Shown here: one piece after another, positions 6,222 to 9,559 of the stretch
Numbering within the stretch: position 1 is the first letter of the stretch
How the letters are laid out: the number at the start of each line of letters is the position of its first letter
Source: Cytophagia bacterium
GTDB lineage: Bacteria > Bacteroidota > Bacteroidia > Cytophagales > Cyclobacteriaceae
NCBI GenBank assembly: GCA_013373005.1
Contig: JABXIP010000385.1
Location: 1 to 9,559 of the forward strand
Reading direction: 5' to 3'
DNA length: 9,559 bases
The notes under the pieces: model-generated
Database searches by the model: none
What the model saw: the letters and a program-made list of their open reading frames with translations, nothing else
Told to the model about the DNA's origin: nothing
Translations under genes and position numbers: made by a program

Positions 6222-7271
6222 ATGCAGCATTCAGCTTCCGAAAGAATAGAGTTGGCAAAGGAGAAGATCCATGCACTCAAAAAATACGCTCAAGAACATA
6301 AGGCAAAAGCCACTATTCAAATCATTACCTCCTTTTTACCATTTATTGGGCTGTGGACTTTGATGTACATCAGTTTGGATTACAGCTATTGGATTACCTT
6401 GGGATTGGGCGTTGTGAATGCTTTCTTTCTGGTAAGAATTTTCATTATTCAGCACGATTGTGGTCATCAGTCTTTCCTTAGAAACAGAAAAGCGCAGAAG
6501 ATTATTGGTTACGTGTGTAGCTACTTTTCTGCCATTCCATTCAACTATTGGTCTAAGTCTCACAATGTTCACCATAAGCACAATGGTCAACTAGAGATGA
6601 GAGATATTGGCGATGTGACAACCATGACAGTGGAGGAATTCAAGAAAATGAGCCGTTGGGGTAGGCTGAAGTACAGAGTTTATAGATCGCCAATTGTGAT
6701 GTTTGTCATTGGTCCGGTTTACTATCTTTTTGTGCACAATAGAATTGCTTTCATTAAGATGCCCATGTTCCAAAAGGCTAAAAAATGGTTGGTACTGAAC
6801 AACTTCGTCATGCTAGCCATCTTCGTGTTCTTTGGGTTTTTATTGGGTTGGGAGAAATTTCTTTTGGTGCATCTGACCATTCTGGTGCTCTTCTCAATCA
6901 TCGCTATTTGGTTTTTCTATGTGCAGCATCAGCATGAGTACACTTATAAGCAGTGGATGAAAAATTGGGATTATGTGACATCAGCTTTAAGAGGAAGTAC
7001 CTATTATAAAGTGCCAAGAATGTTCAATTGGCTCACCGGAAATATTGGTATTCACCATGTGCATCATCTGAACCCCTTTATACCTAATTACAACCTGAAG
7101 AAGTGTATTGAAGAGAACCCTTGGTTGAACAAATACACCACAACTATCAACTTCCGTCAGAGTTTGACTTTAATTACCAATAAGCTTTGGGATGAAGCCG
7201 AACAGCGCATGATCAGCTTCAGAGAGTTCTACAGAAAGGAGAAAATGCAACCGGTAAGAGTTCGCTCTTAA
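6222..7271 (+). CDS. Membrane fatty-acid (acyl-lipid) desaturase, Bacillus Des type
   Basis: This is an integral-membrane di-iron desaturase that puts a cis double bond into acyl chains, most likely of membrane lipids. In 349 residues all three histidine boxes are present: HDCGH (78-82), HNVHH (114-118) and HHVHH (278-282). The QHQHE motif (235-239) adds further histidines. Hydrophobic segments lie near 33-50, 56-75, 155-172, 190-209 and 213-233, giving the usual two membrane hairpins with the boxes on the cytoplasmic side. WLTGNIG before the third box and the downstream PNYNL strongly recall Bacillus subtilis Des, the cold-induced delta-5 phospholipid desaturase, so a similar membrane-fluidity role is likely; the bond position cannot be told from sequence. 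No DesK/DesR-like two-component pair is nearby. The end of the gene overlaps the convergent gene by 4 bp. Confidence 0.93.
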   Translation: MQHSASERIELAKEKIHALKKYAQEHKAKATIQIITSFLPFIGLWTLMYISLDYSYWITLGLGVVNAFFLVRIFIIQHDCGHQSFLRNRKAQKIIGYVCSYFSAIPFNYWSKSHNVHHKHNGQLEMRDIGDVTTMTVEEFKKMSRWGRLKYRVYRSPIVMFVIGPVYYLFVHNRIAFIKMPMFQKAKKWLVLNNFVMLAIFVFFGFLLGWEKFLLVHLTILVLFSIIAIWFFYVQHQHEYTYKQWMKNWDYVTSALRGSTYYKVPRMFNWLTGNIGIHHVHHLNPFIPNYNLKKCIEENPWLNKYTTTINFRQSLTLITNKLWDEAEQRMISFREFYRKEKMQPVRVRS

Positions 7272-8257
7272 TTGAGAATAAAAGCCCTATGCAGAGCTAC
7301 CATTTCTTGCTTGTTAAGTTCTGCTTTTAAGGCCTCTGTCTTGTCTCCTCGGTTTCCAACACCTCTGTTGTCAATCCAGAAGTATTCATCATCAGTATAT
7401 GATTCAACTCCGGCAGCTTTGGCCTGCTCCATTATCTGTTTTTCCTTTTGGTGGAATTCTTCAACCAATTGCTCGAAAGCAGTGCTAGTTTTGGTGTATA
7501 TGCGCCTCAGTTCATTATTAGCCATAAGCTCTTTGTAGGTTTCCGGATAGTCATTCTTGGCCTTTTGTAGGTATTTAAGACTAAAATATTTGAACTCATA
7601 GAAGGCCCAGGAGCTACTGCAGGTATTGCTAATAAAATCCAAATAAGCCTGTATGTCAGTTTTAGCAAGTTCTTGATAATAGGTAAAAGTCTCCATACTA
7701 GCTTTGGTTCCGAGGTAGTAGGAATGGAACTCATCCAATAGCCCATAAATGCCCTGAACTTGACTGCCTAAGTTTGACCTTGGGGCGATGTATGGCTTGT
7801 ATCTGAAGGATTGAAGTTCTTTTGGGATTTCCCGTTTTAACTCGTTGCTATTGAAAATCTCACCATGCTTCACAAGTATGATGTCATCATCGGCATAGTA
7901 AAAGGCAGAATATTCATCAGCGAATTCATAGTCCTTTGGAGGTTCATGGCTAAGCAATACATAAGCATAGGCCGAATTAAACTCATGATGGCTTTCATGA
8001 ATTACGGTATTGAGTGAGCTGATTTTATCAGTTTCAGTCCTTCCTCTAAAATAGTTCTCAGGTTTAAATCCACGTGAGAGCGTTATGGTGATTCCTTTGA
8101 TTTTATGCTTTGATGGAATGTTCTCTATTATCTTGAGTATTCCTAATGACTCAGGAGTATAGGTTCTCAGATATGAGTAGCACTCTTGTTTGGAGCTTTG
8201 CGCAAATACGGAGCAAGACAGAAGGCATAGCATCAAACTGAAAATGTGTCGAAGCAT
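7268..8257 (-). CDS. Exported protein of unknown family with an HExxH motif (possible metallopeptidase)
   Basis: I do not recognise a named family. The 329-residue protein begins with a signal peptide (MLRHIFSLMLCLLSCSVFAQ), with likely cleavage after A19, so it is exported to the periplasm or beyond. The LLSC at 12-15 is a poor lipobox. At 87-91 HESHH fits the zinc-peptidase HExxH motif, directly after a short hydrophobic stretch (TVI). A conserved-looking LLDEFHSYYLG (173-183) could supply a third ligand (E176 or H178); the spacing of about 85 residues is unusual but possible. The C-terminal third has a charged helical stretch (about 259-282) and an aromatic, aspartate-rich segment near 289-296. 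It lies 65 bp downstream of the ridA-like gene on the same strand and may share its transcript. Export is well supported; peptidase activity is inference. Confidence 0.8.
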   Translation of the reverse strand: MLRHIFSLMLCLLSCSVFAQSSKQECYSYLRTYTPESLGILKIIENIPSKHKIKGITITLSRGFKPENYFRGRTETDKISSLNTVIHESHHEFNSAYAYVLLSHEPPKDYEFADEYSAFYYADDDIILVKHGEIFNSNELKREIPKELQSFRYKPYIAPRSNLGSQVQGIYGLLDEFHSYYLGTKASMETFTYYQELAKTDIQAYLDFISNTCSSSWAFYEFKYFSLKYLQKAKNDYPETYKELMANNELRRIYTKTSTAFEQLVEEFHQKEKQIMEQAKAAGVESYTDDEYFWIDNRGVGNRGDKTEALKAELNKQEMVALHRAFILN

Positions 8258-8322
8258 ATAAGAAATTGATTGGCTAACACATTAACTTGAAAATCTGGGT
8301 TTTAGCATATATGGCAAATAGC

Positions 8323-8781
8323 TTATTCCGGAATTACGGCAATACACTCCACTTCAACAGCAGCGCCAAGTGCCAAACCTTCCGCTCCCAAGGCTGATCT
8401 GGCTGGTTTCTTTCCAGGGAAATATTCCACGTAAACCTTATTGAAATCGCTCCATAAACTAATGTCGTCAATAAAGACCGTTACTTTAACTACATTCTCC
8501 ATTGAGCTACCACTTGCCTCTAGAACGGTTTTGATGTTTTCCATCACCTGTTTAGCCTCAGCTTCAAGTCCTCCTGGTACCAGTTCCATTTTTCCCGGAA
8601 CCATACCAACTACACCTGATAGATACAGCATATTATCTACCCGAACAGCATCGCTAAAGGGTAGGCCTAGACTGGCCATTTCTTCTGACTGATAGTGTTC
8701 AATTTCCGTTTTGTGAGATTGAGTTTGGCAAGCAGTAAATAAAAGGAGCAGAGCTCCGGCAAAGCAGATAGTCTTATTCAT
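8323..8781 (-). CDS. RidA-family (YjgF/YER057c/UK114) protein with a lipoprotein signal
   Basis: RidA proteins hydrolyse reactive enamine/imine intermediates of amino-acid metabolism and normally act in the cytoplasm as trimers. This one carries MNKTICFAGALLLLFTAC, a type II signal with lipobox FTAC and lipidation at C18, so it should be membrane-anchored outside the cytoplasm. The frame is open to 8838, but I choose the start at 8781 because that methionine begins the signal peptide directly, giving 152 residues. The RidA core (about 30-152) keeps R128 in KKPARSA and E143 in VEVECIAVIPE, aligned with the substrate-binding R105 and catalytic E120 of E. coli RidA. It also has YLSGVVG and the VVKVTVFIDDI strand. 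It is divergent from glpK (59-bp gap) and 65 bp upstream of the HExxH protein. Activity is likely; the substrate outside the cytoplasm is unknown. Confidence 0.9.
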   Translation of the reverse strand: MNKTICFAGALLLLFTACQTQSHKTEIEHYQSEEMASLGLPFSDAVRVDNMLYLSGVVGMVPGKMELVPGGLEAEAKQVMENIKTVLEASGSSMENVVKVTVFIDDISLWSDFNKVYVEYFPGKKPARSALGAEGLALGAAVEVECIAVIPE

Positions 8782-8840
8782 TTTAGTAGGTTGATGCGAT
8801 AAAAATGATAATTTAGAAAAACACCAATTGGAAACCACCT

Positions 8841-9559
8841 ATGTCTAAATATATCATTACAATCGATGCCGGAACCACCAGCGAGCGAGCTATTATTTTC
8901 GATCATAAAGGAGCCATTGTAGACACTTCTCAAAAGGAGTTTGAGCAATTCTATCCTAAGCCGGGTTGGGTGGAACATAGCCCACTTGAGATTTGGGAAA
9001 CTCAGAAGTTTACTGTGAATGACGTGCTGGAGAAACAAAAAATCAATGCCTCACAAATAGCGGCCATTGGAATTACCAATCAGCGAGAAACTACCATTGT
9101 TTGGGATAGAAAAACCGGAAAGTCGATTCATAAGGCGATTGTCTGGCAAGACAGAAGAACAGCGGGTTACTGCGAAGAGCTGAAGTCGAGAAATGTGATG
9201 GATAAAATTCAGCAGAAGACCGGACTGTTGATCGATGCTTATTTCTCAGGTTCTAAAATTCGATGGATTTTGGATCATGTAGATGGTGCTCAGGAGCGCG
9301 CAGAGAAAGGAGAGTTAGCTTTCGGGACAGTAGATACCTGGTTGCTGTGGAAGCTAACTAATGGAGCTGTTCACGCCACTGATGTGAGTAATGCCAGCAG
9401 AACCATGCTTTATAATATTCATGAATTGGATTGGGACGATGAGCTGCTTGAGCTTTTCAATATTCCTAAAAGTATGTTGCCGGAAGTAAAGCAAAGCAGT
9501 GAGCTATATGGTCACACTGCTAAGGAGCATTTTGGAGCAGAGATTCCAATTGCAGGGAT
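8841..9559 (+). CDS. glpK: Glycerol kinase, N-terminal 239 residues (3' end off the window)
   Basis: GlpK phosphorylates glycerol with ATP to give glycerol 3-phosphate, trapping it in the cytoplasm and feeding lipid synthesis and glycolysis. The frame is open from 8841 to the window edge. It follows E. coli GlpK closely: YPKPGWVEH, IAAIGITNQRETTIVW, AIVWQDRRTA, FGTVDTWLLWK, NASRTMLYNIH and LDWDD. R and E of NQRETT are the glycerol-binding pair. The phosphate-binding opening reads DAGTTSERAI instead of the usual DQGTTSSRAI. The family is about 500 residues, so half is visible. It is divergent from the ridA-like gene; a TAATTTAG at 8809-8816 is an imperfect -7 match. The rest of any glp operon would lie to the right. 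Identification is firm. Confidence 0.96.
   Translation, partial: MSKYIITIDAGTTSERAIIFDHKGAIVDTSQKEFEQFYPKPGWVEHSPLEIWETQKFTVNDVLEKQKINASQIAAIGITNQRETTIVWDRKTGKSIHKAIVWQDRRTAGYCEELKSRNVMDKIQQKTGLLIDAYFSGSKIRWILDHVDGAQERAEKGELAFGTVDTWLLWKLTNGAVHATDVSNASRTMLYNIHELDWDDELLELFNIPKSMLPEVKQSSELYGHTAKEHFGAEIPIAG

Noticed and set aside
8824..8831. CCAATTGG palindrome in the ridA/glpK gap
   Set aside because: An 8-bp AT-centred palindrome is expected by chance at this scale and no repeat of it was seen nearby.
8782..8838. Longer start for the RidA-like protein, 19 codons upstream of the chosen start
   Set aside because: The extension would bury the lipoprotein signal behind 19 residues and run to within 2 bp of the divergent glpK start, leaving no promoter space.

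Overview
The window looks like chromosomal DNA of a Bacteroidota bacterium, perhaps a marine cytophaga-type organism; that finer placement is only a guess. The grounds are: urocanase of the long form (664 residues), very weak Shine-Dalgarno sequences in front of most genes, perfect matches to the Bacteroidota -7 promoter element TAnnTTTG ahead of two transcription units, and a Bro-N protein with a C-terminal half of a type I recall from Bacteroidota and Clostridia. Hand-counted GC is in the low-to-mid 40s percent.

Left half (1-5027, minus strand): a histidine-utilisation (hut) operon read right to left as hutH (histidine ammonia-lyase), hutU (urocanase), a bro gene (phage-antirepressor-like), then hutI (imidazolonepropionase, cut by the window edge). 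Histidine is converted to urocanate, then imidazolonepropionate, then formiminoglutamate; the last step of the pathway would lie left of the window. The bro gene is the odd member. It has no known role in the pathway, looks more AT-rich than its neighbours, and is bracketed by a perfect 9-bp direct repeat, TTAGTTATT. Collapsing the repeat would bring hutU and hutI to a normal 28-bp operon spacing.

Control region (5028-5243): a 216-bp divergent gap between hutH and a LysR-type regulator. It holds a -7 match for hutH, a 6-bp-arm inverted repeat over that element, a 10-bp-arm perfect palindrome just ahead of the lysR start, and a direct repeat ATTCACGGG in the presumed hut leader. The layout suggests a LysR-family activator of hut in place of the usual HutC-type repressor.

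Right half (5244-9559): after lysR comes a membrane fatty-acid desaturase of the Bacillus Des type, with its own -7 match. It converges on, and overlaps by 4 bp, an exported protein of unknown family with an HExxH metallopeptidase-like motif. Upstream of that gene, on the same strand, is a RidA-family protein with a lipoprotein signal. Divergent from it is the 5' part of glpK (glycerol kinase), which runs off the right edge.

No tRNA, rRNA, CRISPR array, transposase or strong terminator was seen. The longest gap without a gene is 216 bp.
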